DNA from: Methanobacteriota archaeon
GTDB taxonomy: Archaea; Thermoplasmatota; Poseidoniia; Poseidoniales; Poseidoniaceae
Length of the DNA: 37,619 nt
NCBI GenBank assembly: GCA_002715725.1
Contig: PAZU01000005.1
Coordinates: 18,792 to 56,410 of the forward strand
Direction of reading: 5' to 3'
A model generated the notes under the pieces. That model searched no databases, had not been told where the DNA came from, and was given only the letters and a program-made list of their open reading frames with translations. The position numbers and the translations under genes were made by a program. Shown piece by piece: positions 17,970 through 25,717 of this stretch (within the stretch, counting starts at the first letter, position 1; the number at the start of each line of letters is the position of its first letter).

Positions 17970-18069
17970 CCACCGAAGTGGTTAGCTCCCAGGGTGGTTT
18001 TGATTCCTGCATCCCGAAAGATGCGTTCCTCTCTACCGGTTGCTGGTTCTCGTATTTCCACCGAAGTGG
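17970..18069 (-). repeat. Duplicated UUCG hairpin (two copies)
   Basis: The element CCACTTCGGTGG, with matching flanks (ACCACTTCGGTGGAA), occurs at 17970-17981 and 18058-18069 on the minus strand. Each copy is a 4-bp stem with a UUCG loop. Between them lies GCATC/GATGC (18009-18024), another UUCG-type hairpin. Confidence 0.65.
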
Positions 18070-18091
18070 TCCTATTTGTTCCAGCGGTGCT

Positions 18092-18237
18092 GTCCGTTTT
18101 CTGAAGCAATCCTCAGACGCGGTTTCAGCGTGGAGGTCCGTTTCCATCTGCCTCCGAAGAGGCAGATGGCGCGGTTTCCGTCCGTGGCGTCCGTTTCCAG
18201 TTCTGTTTCCCGAAGGTCTCTTTCCTGGCGCGGTTTC
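18092..18237 (-). repeat. Three tandem related hairpin units inside the candidate RNA
   Basis: On the minus strand the frame GAAACCGCG - stem - AAACGGAC occurs three times: 18189-18237, 18136-18178 and 18092-18126. The flanks are nearly identical, while the enclosed stems differ in sequence yet still pair: CCAG/CTGG in the first, an 11-bp UUCG hairpin in the second, TCTGA/TCAGA in the third. CCG and CGG in the flanks can also pair, giving each unit a short basal helix with an internal loop. This is compensatory variation within one molecule, so RNA structure appears to be what is conserved. Confidence 0.7.
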
Positions 18238-18683
18238 GCCGTGCCGTTATTTGTGACAGAGGTTGTCCCGAAGAACTGTTACTGTCACTCCTACCGGCGA
18301 TGCACAGTCGTTGGTACTTCTGCGACTAGGTCGCAGCCCTCCCTGTTCCACATTTCCCGAAGGTTGTGTGGCTGACTCTTTGCCGAAGCTCCGAGCCATC
18401 CTGCGGGCGGGGGAACTTACGATCTCCGAAAAGTCCGTATCTTCCCTGACGCCTCACTTACTCTGTCTCCAGAGTTTGTGACCAACACTTTGCTCGGTTT
18501 GAGCAGGCCGGTTGGCAAGGGTCCCGGAGGCCTTCCGAGGAAGTCCTCCACCACTCCTTGTGGAGCGGCAATATTTCGTTGTGGCGAGGAGGCTGATAAA
18601 CTTTACGCTTTTTTAGGCCCTTTTCCAGCGGAAATGGGGGCTTGCGAGCAAGGTTTCCACTGCTTCCACTGGAAGAATTTGAC

Positions 18684-18692
18684 AATAAATAA
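18684..18692 (-). promoter_or_regulatory. Putative TATA box for the structured RNA
   Basis: Minus-strand TTATTTATT lies a few bases beyond the stop of the propeller gene. An archaeal start about 25 nt downstream falls near 18663, just before the first hairpins of the candidate RNA. This would give the RNA its own promoter rather than making it a 3' extension of the upstream gene. Confidence 0.42.
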
Positions 18693-18694
18693 CA

Positions 18695-19717
18695 TTATTT
18701 TCGTAAGGATCTGAGTTTGGCTGCAAGTGCTGAATTCCTACTATTTTCTTCTACGCTTTCTTGCTTAGAACGACGCTGAAATAATTCTCTTTCCCAAATC
18801 AAGATTTGTCCATCTTCAAAACCAAACCCAATTCGATTTTCAGAGGAATCTGATACTCTCGGCCTGGAAGTTTCTGCTGAAACCACTAGAGCTCCAATCT
18901 CGTCTCTAACCTCAATTTGTCCACGCATGGAATTCCATCTCCCGCACCAGTGTAAATCGTCAAAGCCTGCTATTTGTGTTGTGATTTGTGGCCCACTGGC
19001 AGTCCACATCTCTACGGATTCTGGAGTTCTAGCGACTAATTGGCCGTTTTCTAAAGCCGCAACGAATCCTTTCTCTAAACAAGTAAGAGATTCGATAGAG
19101 AATGGTTCTTTGCTAATCTCTTCGCCTTTAGAAGACGATACTGTCCCATCAGCATGGCCTAACAAGATGTTTTTTCGCCCAGACAAACCACACATTACTG
19201 GCGACATACTGGGTAAATCCCTATGCTCACCGTTAACCAATAGTCCGCATTTAGGCCGGCCAAGTGCAAGTGTCAAATCTTGGCCTGAATGCAAAAACCA
19301 TGGCCTCTCATCCATGCGAGTCACTTCGATTAACTCTCCATCAAGAGAAAAACGCCATATTGCGCTTTCCATAAAATCTCCATGCTCGATATCATAAACA
19401 CTTGAGGTGGCAACGATATTACCATCATGATATGCTAACAAATCTGCCGATCCTTCCAATGGATTGCTCCAAAGAATTTCCCCCGCTTTCACACAGGTGA
19501 TATGTAAACCAGAAGTCACTACTACAATTTCATCGATTCGTAATATTGCTTCGATTCGGTCTTCGCATTGAGTAGACCAAAGAATATCACCATCGCCATT
19601 CCACATCTTGAGAGCGCCATTCCACCCTCCTGCAATTATCGAATCTTCTTCGATGTCTAAGGAACTGACTGGTTGGCCTAAATCTCGAATCATCCAGGCC
19701 GCCTGAATCAAATCCAT
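18695..19717 (-). CDS. Beta-propeller (WD40/PQQ-like) protein, 340 aa
   Basis: A cytosolic propeller-like protein. Short repeats of about 40 residues contain strand pairs such as IIAGGWNGALKMWNGDG, VVVTSGLHITCVKAG, ILLGHADGTVSSSKG, FVAALENGQLVARTPE and IGFGFEDGQILIWER, typical WD40/PQQ-like blades. There is no signal peptide. The C-terminal ~25 residues are charged and helical (RRSKQESVEENSRN). Propellers usually serve as interaction scaffolds; no partner can be named. It is 39 bp downstream of the next membrane-protein gene on the same strand and immediately upstream of the structured RNA. Confidence 0.78.
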   Translation of the reverse strand: MDLIQAAWMIRDLGQPVSSLDIEEDSIIAGGWNGALKMWNGDGDILWSTQCEDRIEAILRIDEIVVVTSGLHITCVKAGEILWSNPLEGSADLLAYHDGNIVATSSVYDIEHGDFMESAIWRFSLDGELIEVTRMDERPWFLHSGQDLTLALGRPKCGLLVNGEHRDLPSMSPVMCGLSGRKNILLGHADGTVSSSKGEEISKEPFSIESLTCLEKGFVAALENGQLVARTPESVEMWTASGPQITTQIAGFDDLHWCGRWNSMRGQIEVRDEIGALVVSAETSRPRVSDSSENRIGFGFEDGQILIWERELFQRRSKQESVEENSRNSALAAKLRSLRK

Positions 19718-19756
19718 AGTAACCCTAAACCGGGTTGAGTCAATAGGATGTCGGCT

Positions 19757-20629
19757 TCAAGCGTCTAGAATAATTGACTTACGAGGTACTGTGAAGGTTA
19801 GGGCGAATGCCATTACAGAGAACAAGCAAGCGCTGTAATAATGCCCTGCTGTGAAGAATACTAAAACACAAGATGTCTGAATCATCCCTCGAGATCCTTT
19901 CTTGATTCCAAAGAATGCAAATCCTGCCGAAATCAATGCCAGACCAATCATTGCCCAGCCTATCATGATGTACAGGCCGGCTGCAGATTGGTCGAGTAGA
20001 GGGAAGTCCATCTGTTCATCGAAATAGCTGATTAACCTAACACAGGAACCATTGGCGTAATTGCCTTTACACTCCACTTCTGAAAATTCACTGGTTGCAG
20101 GGAAGTCGAAATCAATGGTTGTGAAACCTGTTTGCTCTAGAGGCGAAGGAGGGTTCAAAATGAGCCTATGCCTGACTGCATCATTTTTACCATCGTCATT
20201 ATATCTTGTAATTTCAATAGAAGTAAGGCCTGGAGTCGCCCCTGTGAATTGGAAAAAACCATCTTCATCGGTTTGTGCCTCTAAAGGCACGTCGATGATT
20301 CCATCTGCGTTTCTATGTTCCAGCAATACTGTTGCATTAACCAAGGGCTCGCCATCAGAGGTAATAGTGCCAGAAAATTCTGCAGAATCATGAGGGGCCC
20401 CCTGGGCCATTCCATTTATCCATTCATGGGGCCGGACTAATCCTGATTCTGGATTGATAAAATCTAAGCCGTTTGCGAAACCAAGTGCGCAAATAACGAA
20501 AACGAAAATTCCAATCATGCGTAAGACTGGATGGCCGTCTTCGCTTTTGACCTCAAAAGCGATCCCGCTTGATTGGAAAACCGGCTCTTCTTCAGGAAGA
20601 GATGGTGTATCCTCAAGCAGTTCGGACAT
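19757..20629 (-). CDS. Membrane protein with a carboxypeptidase-regulatory-like domain
   Basis: A short cytosolic N terminus (about 33 residues) leads into a membrane helix near residues 34-52 (IGIFVFVICALGFANGL). An external domain around residues 84-165 begins FSGTITSDGEPLVNATVLL and includes TDEDGFFQFTGATPG, the pattern of carboxypeptidase-regulatory-like (Cna-B-like/transthyretin) beta sandwiches. Two Cys (VECKGNYANGSC) may form a disulfide. Three more hydrophobic segments close the protein. Function is unknown; such domains often handle surface glycans or adhesion. It lies 21 bp downstream of hflX on the same strand and may be in the same transcript. Confidence 0.78.
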   Translation of the reverse strand: MSELLEDTPSLPEEEPVFQSSGIAFEVKSEDGHPVLRMIGIFVFVICALGFANGLDFINPESGLVRPHEWINGMAQGAPHDSAEFSGTITSDGEPLVNATVLLEHRNADGIIDVPLEAQTDEDGFFQFTGATPGLTSIEITRYNDDGKNDAVRHRLILNPPSPLEQTGFTTIDFDFPATSEFSEVECKGNYANGSCVRLISYFDEQMDFPLLDQSAAGLYIMIGWAMIGLALISAGFAFFGIKKGSRGMIQTSCVLVFFTAGHYYSACLFSVMAFALTFTVPRKSIILDA

Positions 20630-20650
20630 GTTTGGGCCTAAGCGGCGGTC

Positions 20651-21976
20651 CTACTTGATTGAAATGCGTCCTTCTGATTTCGAAATTAACTTTTGAAGTT
20701 CGGCTTGACCGCACCACAAAGTCATCTCCAACCCGTTTTTCTCTGTTACAATCCCCAAATCGTAAATTTGACTGACATAGGCTTCAGCATTGCGTTGATC
20801 GTGTTCAGATTCTGAGACAACGAGTGTCGTTTTAGGGCCGTATAATGAATACATAATCGCTTCACGCAATTCATCGAGCCCTTCTCCATTATGAGAAGAG
20901 ATTACCAATGGTTCAGACATACCCATTGCGGATACTATCTCTATTGCAGCATCTATGTCTCCGCCCAAATCGCTCTTTGTCAGAACTACTTTCAGACTAA
21001 TCCCTGATTCGTCCCCTCTATCGAGAACCTCTCTCCTCGTGGTTGACAGTTTTCTCTGAAACTCATTGGTTTCATCGCTGCTATCTACTACTAATAGTAA
21101 CAAATCGCATTGTAAGGATTCGTCCAAAGTAGCGTGGAATGCATCTAGTAAATCAGAGGGAAGTTCGTCAATAAAACCAATTGTGTCGGCTAATAGAATC
21201 CTGGGGCTCATCTCCATTCGGCCAACCGTTGTTTCGAGTGTGGAGAACAATTTGTCTTCGATTAATACTTCCTTACCAGATAACGCCAGAAACAAGGATG
21301 ACTTTCCTGCGTTAGTATAGCCTGCTAAGCCAACGGTTCTTGCTCCGCCTCTGGTTCTTTGCCTCCTTCTCTCTTTGCGCGCTAGAGCATGCTTTCTCTG
21401 CTTTTTCCTCAATTGAGTTAACTCTCTTGAAACGGTTGCCAAAACGCCTTGGATCGCTTGCTTTCCACCTGCACCGAAACCTGCTCTCTCCCCCGTAGTT
21501 TGCTGGTTAACTAATTCCCGAAGCACACTTCTATCTGCTTGCAATTGGGCTAATCTAACCTGAGTCTTTGCCTCAACGCTTCCGGCATGAGAAATAAACA
21601 ATGAGAGCAACAATCTAACTCTATCCCATACTTCTACTTGGACCGATTCATGAATATTTACGAGTTGTCTAGGTGATGAATTTGAATGTATGATTACCAA
21701 GTCTACGCCGTGCCATGGATGCCCTTCAACAGCAGTAGATATTTCGTCGGCTACATCCTGTAAACGACCCTTTCCAAAATACGTTCTCGGGTCATCCTTG
21801 CCTTTCTGATACTGGACATCAAGTACGTCTATCCCCATCGTTTCTGCCAAAGCAATCAATTCAGTAGGGTCGCCTTCCCTATGAAGCAACACAGCCTTGC
21901 GTCCTTCATGATTAGTTCGGGCTTCGCCCAATGCTACGCCACCAGTTCCCGCGAGAACACGGATTGGCTCATCCAT
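20651..21976 (-). CDS. hflX: GTPase HflX
   Basis: A ribosome-associated GTPase of the OBG-HflX group. N-terminal domain: TELIALAETMGIDV, then the family signature DPRTYFGKGRL near residue 65, and IIHSNSSPRQLVNI. A helical linker carries the Gly-rich motif GERAGFGAGGKQ. The G domain follows: G1 GYTNAGKSS (near 220), G3 DTIGF (near 262), G4 TKSDL (near 333). The 441-aa length is typical. In bacteria HflX splits stalled ribosomes; archaeal homologues bind the large subunit. Start MDEPIRVLAG is an ATG, 76 bp from the divergent pcc1 gene. Confidence 0.95.
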   Translation of the reverse strand: MDEPIRVLAGTGGVALGEARTNHEGRKAVLLHREGDPTELIALAETMGIDVLDVQYQKGKDDPRTYFGKGRLQDVADEISTAVEGHPWHGVDLVIIHSNSSPRQLVNIHESVQVEVWDRVRLLLSLFISHAGSVEAKTQVRLAQLQADRSVLRELVNQQTTGERAGFGAGGKQAIQGVLATVSRELTQLRKKQRKHALARKERRRQRTRGGARTVGLAGYTNAGKSSLFLALSGKEVLIEDKLFSTLETTVGRMEMSPRILLADTIGFIDELPSDLLDAFHATLDESLQCDLLLLVVDSSDETNEFQRKLSTTRREVLDRGDESGISLKVVLTKSDLGGDIDAAIEIVSAMGMSEPLVISSHNGEGLDELREAIMYSLYGPKTTLVVSESEHDQRNAEAYVSQIYDLGIVTEKNGLEMTLWCGQAELQKLISKSEGRISIK

Positions 21977-22052
21977 GGTGCTGTGAAGAGATGTCGTTCA
22001 AAAGTGATTCCAAAATCGTAACTCTCATTGAGGGGGTGCTCTAGTTCGGTAC

Positions 22053-22265
22053 ATGGCCGATGAATGCTCAACCACATTAAAGTGGCACGGCTCAATGGAA
22101 ATTGGCCTTAGATTATCAAATCTAATTCCAGACGGTTTCGAATATGAATTGACTGAAGAAGACGGTTTTGCAATTCTAATCGTGAATGTCTCAGCTAATG
22201 ATCTAGAAGCCCTAAGAAAATCTGTAGATGATTTGCTGACAATTTTTTCTGACCAAGATCAATGA
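22053..22265 (+). CDS. pcc1: KEOPS complex subunit Pcc1
   Basis: A 70-aa protein with the Pcc1 pattern: an opening strand, a helix containing the short ELTEED turn, a second strand (FAILIVNVSAND) and the diagnostic ending LEALRKSVDDLLTIF, equivalent to LRASLNSLLR in other Pcc1 proteins. Pcc1 dimerises the KEOPS complex that makes the t6A modification at tRNA position 37 in archaea and eukaryotes, so it is a good archaeal marker. No other KEOPS gene is in the window. GAGGGGGTG precedes the start. It overlaps the convergent xthA gene by 7 nt. Short length keeps confidence below the enzymes. Confidence 0.82.
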   Translation: MADECSTTLKWHGSMEIGLRLSNLIPDGFEYELTEEDGFAILIVNVSANDLEALRKSVDDLLTIFSDQDQ

Positions 22266-23035
22266 AGGTCTAGGATAACTGGAGCGTGGTCGCTCACTTC
22301 CAAACCACCTTGGCGGTCGATTTCTACTGAAACTAGTCTGTCTCTTGCTGCTTTATTTCCTAGCAAATAATCAATTCTCCAACCTCTATCTTTGACTCGC
22401 GCTTGTCCTCGATTTGACCACCATGAGAATATCTTAGCCTCTGGGCCTACGTACTCTCTGAATAAATCATGCCAACCATCGCTCAACAACTCACTAAACC
22501 ACTCTCTTTCATGTGGTAAAAAACCACTTGTTTTTGCATTGCCTTTGGGGTTCCAAATATCATTCTCAGTATGTGCGATATTCAAATCGCCAGCAACGAT
22601 AACCGTCTGGTCGGATTCTAACAAGGGCCGAATGAAATCTCGCCACTGAGACATCCATGTTTCCTTGTATTGCTGTCTTTCTTCTTTTGAAGAACCGCTT
22701 GGAAGATATGTGTTAACCAACAATATGTCACCATGCTTTGTAACTAAAACTCGGCCTTCTGAATCATCAGGGTCTAAGCTTCCCTCCATTCCCCTGCCTA
22801 ATTCTGTCATTTGTACTCTAGAGATTGTAGCAACACCCGAGTAACCTTTCTTTTGAGCTGGGTGAAGAATCATTTCACTACCCTTGGGTATTGACCAGTT
22901 TGGGGGGAGTTGTTCTGGAAGGCATCTAAATTCTTGAAGCAACCACACGTCCGCATCGATTTTGTCTACAAATTTGTCGAAACCCTTGCGGATTGCTGCT
23001 CGGATCCCATTGACATTCCAGGTTACGATTCGCAT
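22259..23035 (-). CDS. xthA: Exodeoxyribonuclease III / AP endonuclease
   Basis: Base-excision-repair AP endonuclease and 3' exonuclease of the EEP (exonuclease-endonuclease-phosphatase) superfamily. Motifs: MRIVTWNVNGIRAA (Asn), LLQEFRC (the metal-binding Glu), the GYSGVATISR strand, NTYLPSG, VIVAGDLNIAHTENDI (Asp/Asn), SWWSNRGQARVKDRGWRIDYLLG and a terminal SDHAPVILDL with the catalytic Asp-His. The 258-aa length is normal for the ExoIII class. It lies 28 bp downstream of the oxidoreductase gene on the same strand. Confidence 0.95.
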   Translation of the reverse strand: MRIVTWNVNGIRAAIRKGFDKFVDKIDADVWLLQEFRCLPEQLPPNWSIPKGSEMILHPAQKKGYSGVATISRVQMTELGRGMEGSLDPDDSEGRVLVTKHGDILLVNTYLPSGSSKEERQQYKETWMSQWRDFIRPLLESDQTVIVAGDLNIAHTENDIWNPKGNAKTSGFLPHEREWFSELLSDGWHDLFREYVGPEAKIFSWWSNRGQARVKDRGWRIDYLLGNKAARDRLVSVEIDRQGGLEVSDHAPVILDLH

Positions 23036-23062
23036 ATTTCCACCTCAATACTAGCCGGTGCT

Positions 23063-23956
23063 TCATATGACCCCATCAGAAAGATGACCTCTTGAATCTG
23101 TTAATGTAATTGATTTGTTCTCTCTTTTTGTGATTATGTGAGAGCGCCACCCGGATACTCTCTCATCTAATAGGGCCTCAATCGCATCTACTCCGCCAGA
23201 GAGGGCAATGCACGAAAAATGGCTCATTCCTGGTGCCTTTTTCGAGTGTATTGCAGCCAAATCTAGAACCCCAACATCTCCTTTGACTAAGCCATGCAAT
23301 CCTTTGAGTGGGCGGTTGTCTAATACTACGTCCAATGTTGCAACTTTTATTGCATCGCCAACGGGGGCCCCATCACACATTCGTACCTCGTCTGCTTCAA
23401 TTTTCAGGCCCTTGGAAGTAACTACTCCTCCCTCGTATCTCTCTGTTATCTTTATTCCCGTTTGAATTGGCACGCCTACTTCCTCCAAAGTTGACGCTAA
23501 GCGACCAATCAATCCTGACCAACCCTCTCCAACAACGCATAAGCGGCCCTTCAACAAAGCTTTGCGCCTTTCTGGGAGATCTTGGCCCCAGCCTGAAATT
23601 AGGCGTAATGCGTTCTCCCTAACCGGATCTTTTCCCATTTTCAAATTCAGCATTTCTTTGGGATTATTTAATGGATAAAGAATCCCATGACCAACCACCA
23701 AAACCTTGTTTGGCCTGAGTGGTCTAAGTGAAGGTTTTACTTTACTCAGTTTCTTCACCATCTTGTGTAACTCCCCTCCATTGAGCAAAAGATGAGGGCC
23801 GTGTTCTAACTGATGCCCAAACGATTCTTCACTAGTTCCTCTGCCTCCAATTCTTTTGCGTTTCTCAACGATAAAAACCTGGTTTTTTGCTATATGTTCG
23901 CGAGCTGCGGTAACAAGTCCATGGATGCCAGCCCCCACCACTAATACTCGCTTCAT
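23063..23956 (-). CDS. FAD-dependent oxidoreductase (amine oxidase/phytoene desaturase-like), short
   Basis: The N terminus MKRVLVVGAGIHGLVTA is a dinucleotide-binding fold, followed by VEKRKRIGGRGTSE and EHGPHLLL, the pattern of the FAD-dependent amine oxidase/phytoene desaturase/protoporphyrinogen oxidase superfamily. A mid-region LKGRLCVVGEGWSGLIGRLASTLEEVGVPIQTGIKI corresponds to the second FAD strand. At 297 aa it is well below the usual 430-500, so part of the substrate domain is missing, but no frame break is seen. I start it at 23956 (MKRV); ATG 23962 is equally possible. Substrate unknown. Confidence 0.78.
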   Translation of the reverse strand: MKRVLVVGAGIHGLVTAAREHIAKNQVFIVEKRKRIGGRGTSEESFGHQLEHGPHLLLNGGELHKMVKKLSKVKPSLRPLRPNKVLVVGHGILYPLNNPKEMLNLKMGKDPVRENALRLISGWGQDLPERRKALLKGRLCVVGEGWSGLIGRLASTLEEVGVPIQTGIKITERYEGGVVTSKGLKIEADEVRMCDGAPVGDAIKVATLDVVLDNRPLKGLHGLVKGDVGVLDLAAIHSKKAPGMSHFSCIALSGGVDAIEALLDERVSGWRSHIITKRENKSITLTDSRGHLSDGVI

Positions 23957-24009
23957 GTACATCCCACGAGGTGCATAACCATCAAATCCTCGCACCTATA
24001 GCCACGAAT

Positions 24010-24951
24010 ATGCCCGACAATCAACGACCCCCTCATGATAGGGGCTCAGAATTGTGGGGGGCGTCAGAAGGAGCAAGTAGGCTTCTACTTTCCAGTATGG
24101 ATAGGTGGACCAGTGCCCTGCTTGCAGATGATGGAGTAGATATGCCGTTCATGGGCGGAAGCGATAAGGTCGATGCAAAAATAATCGCAAAATCTAGTGG
24201 AATTCTAGCTGGCTGCGCTGCTGTTGACCATATGATTCAGATTTGGGCTGGAAGTTTACAAATTTCATGGAGCCATGGTGAAGGAAGGAGTATTGGTGCT
24301 GGCGATGAAGTCGCTACAATTACTGGTGATAAAGAAGCAATTTTAGCCTTAGAAAGAACAATTCTAAACATACTGGGGCAATTATCAGGAATTGCAACTG
24401 AAGCCAAAAAATGGTCATCGAAAGCACCTGGTCAAATCGCTTGCACTCGCAAAACGATTTGGGGGCTACTTGACAAGTGGGCTGTTCATCTAGGAGGGGG
24501 TCTTACGCACAGACTAACAAAGCAAGATGCGTTGATGATAAAGGAAAACGACCTTGCAGTAATGTATCCAAATGTCAATAGTAATGGTGCTAGAATCTCA
24601 AAATTCTTAGGTGAAATTGACCCTTCAGAGGCAGGAGCATTTATTGAAATCGAAGTTCGTGAAGAAAAAGAAGCGATAATGGCCGCATTCACTTGGTCTG
24701 AAAGGCGCATGATTGAAGGCTTTGACAGATTAGTAATTATGCTCGATAATTTCAGCCCCGAGAGATCTAAAGCGGTAGCGGACGAACTTGTAGAAATGGG
24801 CCTTCGGGAACATGTTGTCCTGGAAGCGAGTGGAGGCATAATACTTGAGAATCTAGAAGATTGGAGAGAATGTGGGCTTGATGTGCTTTCAACGAGTACA
24901 ATTAATCGCGGAACAACTCCATTGGACTTATCGATGCTAATAAATGAGTAA
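24010..24951 (+). CDS. nadC: Nicotinate-nucleotide pyrophosphorylase (carboxylating), quinolinate phosphoribosyltransferase
   Basis: Converts quinolinate and PRPP to nicotinate mononucleotide, CO2 and PPi in de novo NAD synthesis. Motifs: ERTILNILGQLSGIAT (the helix before the PRPP site), CTRKTIWGLLDKWAV with the catalytic Arg-Lys, GGGLTHRLTKQDALMIKEND, LDNFSPE and LEASGGI (barrel strands), and a final DVLSTSTI. It has a 25-residue N-terminal extension relative to the family (313 aa), and the start could lie further in. ATG 24010 is preferred over the track's GTG (23971), which would overlap the divergent gene. No nadA or nadB is in the window. The next gene begins 12 nt downstream. Confidence 0.94.
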   Translation: MPDNQRPPHDRGSELWGASEGASRLLLSSMDRWTSALLADDGVDMPFMGGSDKVDAKIIAKSSGILAGCAAVDHMIQIWAGSLQISWSHGEGRSIGAGDEVATITGDKEAILALERTILNILGQLSGIATEAKKWSSKAPGQIACTRKTIWGLLDKWAVHLGGGLTHRLTKQDALMIKENDLAVMYPNVNSNGARISKFLGEIDPSEAGAFIEIEVREEKEAIMAAFTWSERRMIEGFDRLVIMLDNFSPERSKAVADELVEMGLREHVVLEASGGIILENLEDWRECGLDVLSTSTINRGTTPLDLSMLINE

Positions 24952-24963
24952 TGAGGAATTAAA

Positions 24964-25716
24964 ATGACTGATGATGAGAATTTTGTAGACCCGTCACACC
25001 CACGATATGAATCGTTGATGATTAGGAAGAAAGTTGCTGAGGCTGGAGTAAAAGGTATGCTTGCTGATTCAGCAATGATTGCACACGGAAGAGGGGAGGC
25101 TTTCGATTATCTATTGGGTGAACAGACTATTCCTTCAGCCGAAGAAGCCACTAGGGAAGCTGCTGCGAGATTAGTTCGAGCGAAGAATCCTGTGCTTTCA
25201 TTAAATGGAAATGCTATTGCTCTTGCAGGTCAAGATTTTTTGACAATTGCTAGCCAACTAGACTGTCCAGTTGAAATCAATATTTTTTACCGCACACCAG
25301 AGAGGATGGGTGCACTCATAGGGCACCTGAAAATGTTGAATACAAAGTTAGGACTTGATGTTGAAATTCTCGGCGGAGTTCCTGATGCTAGAATTGAAGG
25401 GCTTGAAGGCCCTAGAGGTGCTTGCCAAAGCGACGGTATTTTCCGATCTGACACAATATTGGTGCCTCTAGAAGACGGGGATCGCTGTGAAGCTTTGGTT
25501 GCTATGGGGAAAGAGGTTCTTGTGATCGATCTGAACCCCCTTTCACGGTCAGCCAGAGGAGGAACTGTGGGTATTGTGGATGAAGTAACAAGAGTAGCAA
25601 AGAATCTGATTCAAATGATTCCTGAAAAGCCTCCGGTTACAGATTGGGATAACAATAAGTCGCTGCAATCTGCTTTAGACCACATCACAACTTCGATGTC
25701 AAACAAATTCGAGTGA
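24964..25716 (+). CDS. 4-phosphopantoate--beta-alanine ligase (archaeal phosphopantothenate synthetase)
   Basis: Joins 4-phosphopantoate to beta-alanine with ATP, the archaeal route to coenzyme A that replaces the bacterial PanC/PanK order. The family pattern is clear: HPRYESLMIRKKVAEA at the N terminus, GLADS-like GMLADSAMIAHGRGEAFDYLLGE, AARLVRAKNPVLSLNGNA, CPVEINIFYRTPERM, then VLVIDLNPLSRSARGGTVGIVDEVTRV. The 250-aa length is normal. It follows nadC by 12 nt; both make cofactor precursors. It ends 1 nt from the convergent dehydrogenase gene. Pantoate kinase, the expected partner, is not in the window. Confidence 0.92.
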   Translation: MTDDENFVDPSHPRYESLMIRKKVAEAGVKGMLADSAMIAHGRGEAFDYLLGEQTIPSAEEATREAAARLVRAKNPVLSLNGNAIALAGQDFLTIASQLDCPVEINIFYRTPERMGALIGHLKMLNTKLGLDVEILGGVPDARIEGLEGPRGACQSDGIFRSDTILVPLEDGDRCEALVAMGKEVLVIDLNPLSRSARGGTVGIVDEVTRVAKNLIQMIPEKPPVTDWDNNKSLQSALDHITTSMSNKFE

Positions 25717-25717
25717 T

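Larger units (their letters stand above)
17740..18663 (-). ncRNA. Candidate large structured non-coding RNA (~0.92 kb), unknown family
   Basis: The 989 bp between fumC and the propeller gene hold no convincing protein gene; track ORFs here overlap in all frames, are short and low in complexity. The region is visibly GC-richer than the flanks. On the minus strand CTTCGG occurs eight times between 17892 and 18388 (plus-strand CCGAAG at 17892, 17973, 18061, 18154, 18210, 18268, 18357, 18383) and never on the plus strand. Many copies cap stems, giving cUUCGg tetraloops. Clear hairpins include an 11-bp perfect UUCG stem (18144-18169), 12-bp stem CTGGCAAGGGGG/CCCCCTTGCCAG (17804-17849), GTGACAG/CTGTCAC with UUCG inside (18253-18288), CTGCGAC/GTCGCAG (18320-18336), and a GCAA GNRA-capped stem (17916-17937). 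Ends are approximate: 5' from a TATA-like box, 3' from the last hairpin. No RNase P, SRP or rRNA signature was recognised. Confidence 0.72.

Noticed and set aside
17740-18663. RNase P RNA, SRP RNA or rRNA identity for the structured region
   Set aside because: The GAGGAAAGTCC core of RNase P was not found on the minus strand. A plus-strand GAGGAAGTCC at about 18537 and a minus-strand ACAGAAACCCGG resemble RNase P pieces, but they are on opposite strands. The SRP helix-8 motif and the 530-loop of 16S rRNA were not seen either, and the length does not fit the first two.
17744-18714. Protein-coding ORFs listed by the track in the fumC-propeller gap (121, 106, 86, 92, 111, 72, 75 and 78 aa)
   Set aside because: They lie in overlapping frames on both strands, are compositionally odd (Arg/Ser/Pro/Cys-rich), show no domain and have no start signals. 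The inverted repeats and UUCG loops explain the region better.
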